A DNA stretch of 13,959 nt from Candidatus Krumholzibacteriia bacterium (GTDB taxonomy: Bacteria; Krumholzibacteriota; Krumholzibacteria; WVZY01; JAKEHA01). The stretch covers positions 1 through 13,959 of the forward strand of contig JAOTVO010000036.1 of the NCBI GenBank assembly GCA_029863355.1. The letters run 5' to 3'. The notes beneath the pieces are model-generated. The model did no database searches. It was not told the origin of the DNA and saw only the letters and a list, made by a program, of their open reading frames with translations. A program made the position numbers and the translations under genes. Positions 13,597 through 13,959 of this stretch are shown piece after piece (the first letter of the stretch is position 1; each line of letters begins with the position of its first letter).

Positions 13597-13959
13597 GGCG
13601 CCGGCGCGGGGCGGTCGTCGGCGATCTCGCGGCTCATCTCCAGGCGGGTGAAACGCAGCTGTTGGGCGGTGAGATCCTCGTCGTGGCGGATGCGCACTTC
13701 CACGATCTCGCCGCGCTCCAGTACGGGCTCGAGACGGGGAAAGACGAAGGCCTTGAGCTTGGGCGTGCGGATGCGTTTGCGGCGCGCGCCGACGTTGGCC
13801 TTCCACTCGGCGTCGATGCGCGCGCCGAAGCGGTCGAACAGCGCCTCGGCGGCGCTCCGGTCGGCCGTGGACTTGATCTGCTGTACCCGCGCGAGGAGCC
13901 GTCCCACGCCGTCCCGCGCGCGCTCCAGGTCGGTGACGCGCACGAAGAAATCACCCTCC
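13584..13959 (-). CDS. Probable M49 dipeptidyl-peptidase III-like enzyme, C-terminal fragment (truncated by window edge)
   Basis: The frame enters from beyond the right edge and ends at 13584, giving about 124 residues that read EGDFFVRVTDLERARDGVG at the left, then VQQIKSTADRSAAEALFDRFG, FVFPRLEPVL and GEIVEVRIRHDEDLTAQQL. From memory this fits the C-terminus of bacterial M49 (DPP III-like) zinc peptidases, especially the V-Q-x-I-K-S-T-x-D-x(3)-A-x-x-L-x(3)-Y/F-G block and the P-x-L plus G-x-I-x-x-V-x-I pattern. The zinc motif HExxxH would lie outside the window, so the assignment cannot be confirmed here. A GTG at 13943 could be a start of a small protein, but codons upstream of it (EGDFF) continue the same domain, so truncation is more likely. 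It overlaps the end of the glycosylase gene by 13 bp, tail to tail. Confidence 0.6.
   Translation of the reverse strand, partial: EGDFFVRVTDLERARDGVGRLLARVQQIKSTADRSAAEALFDRFGARIDAEWKANVGARRKRIRTPKLKAFVFPRLEPVLERGEIVEVRIRHDEDLTAQQLRFTRLEMSREIADDRPAPAPHSR

Noticed and set aside
1..13959. CRISPR arrays, tRNA/rRNA genes, insertion sequences, toxin-antitoxin or defence genes
   Set aside because: No regularly spaced direct repeats, no tRNA-like cloverleaf, no transposase or defence-type motif was seen on either strand; a tool search (tRNAscan, ISfinder, DefenseFinder) would be more sensitive than reading by eye.

Overview
The window reads as an ordinary, gene-dense stretch of chromosome from a high-G+C bacterium. 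Arg/Ala/Gly-rich proteins, a strong G/C bias at third codon positions and long spurious open frames on the antisense strands all point that way. The gene content (alpha/beta hydrolase-OsmC fusion, crotonase of the leucine-degradation type, DUF1028 protein, PepT, M49-type peptidase, ArsB/NhaD-type antiporter) would fit a Myxococcota or other delta-proteobacteria-like lineage. That placement is a guess: nothing here is diagnostic. I see no rRNA, tRNA, CRISPR array, insertion sequence, integrase or phage gene, and no stretch over 300 bases without a gene.

Layout, left to right. 122-2253 (+): an alpha/beta hydrolase-OsmC fusion and a secreted protein of unknown function, 29 nt apart. 2263-3009 (-): an unknown protein. 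3179-4906 (+): an enoyl-CoA hydratase of the methylglutaconyl-CoA hydratase type, then a short remnant resembling the tail of a biotinyl domain, then undecaprenyl-diphosphatase uppP, all tightly packed. 4919-7319 (-): pepT followed by a ketoacyl synthase III-like gene. 7453-8475 (+): a secreted DUF1028/Ntn-hydrolase-like protein, divergent from pepT across a compact promoter/operator region with overlapping palindromes. 8483-12093 (-): a probable operon of a helical-repeat protein, an NhaD-type antiporter and an unknown 186-residue protein. 12214-12855 (-): a glyoxalase II-like metallo-beta-lactamase-fold hydrolase, probably from a leaderless mRNA. 12958-13596 (+): a family-4-like uracil-DNA glycosylase with altered motifs. 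13584-end (-): the C-terminal part of a probable M49 dipeptidyl-peptidase III-like enzyme.

Functionally this is a mosaic of house-keeping and catabolic genes: fatty/amino-acid acyl-CoA metabolism, peptide breakdown (PepT, DUF1028, M49), envelope lipid recycling (UppP), ion homeostasis, electrophile/peroxide defence (OsmC, glyoxalase II-like) and base-excision repair. I found no convincing new multi-gene system. The best leads are the putative biotinyl-domain remnant between the crotonase and uppP, the three-half-site operator between pepT and the DUF1028 gene, the motif changes in the uracil-DNA glycosylase, the likely leaderless hydrolase gene, and several conserved-looking proteins with no recognisable function. 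All four convergent gene pairs abut within 12 bp or overlap, leaving no room for stand-alone terminators.
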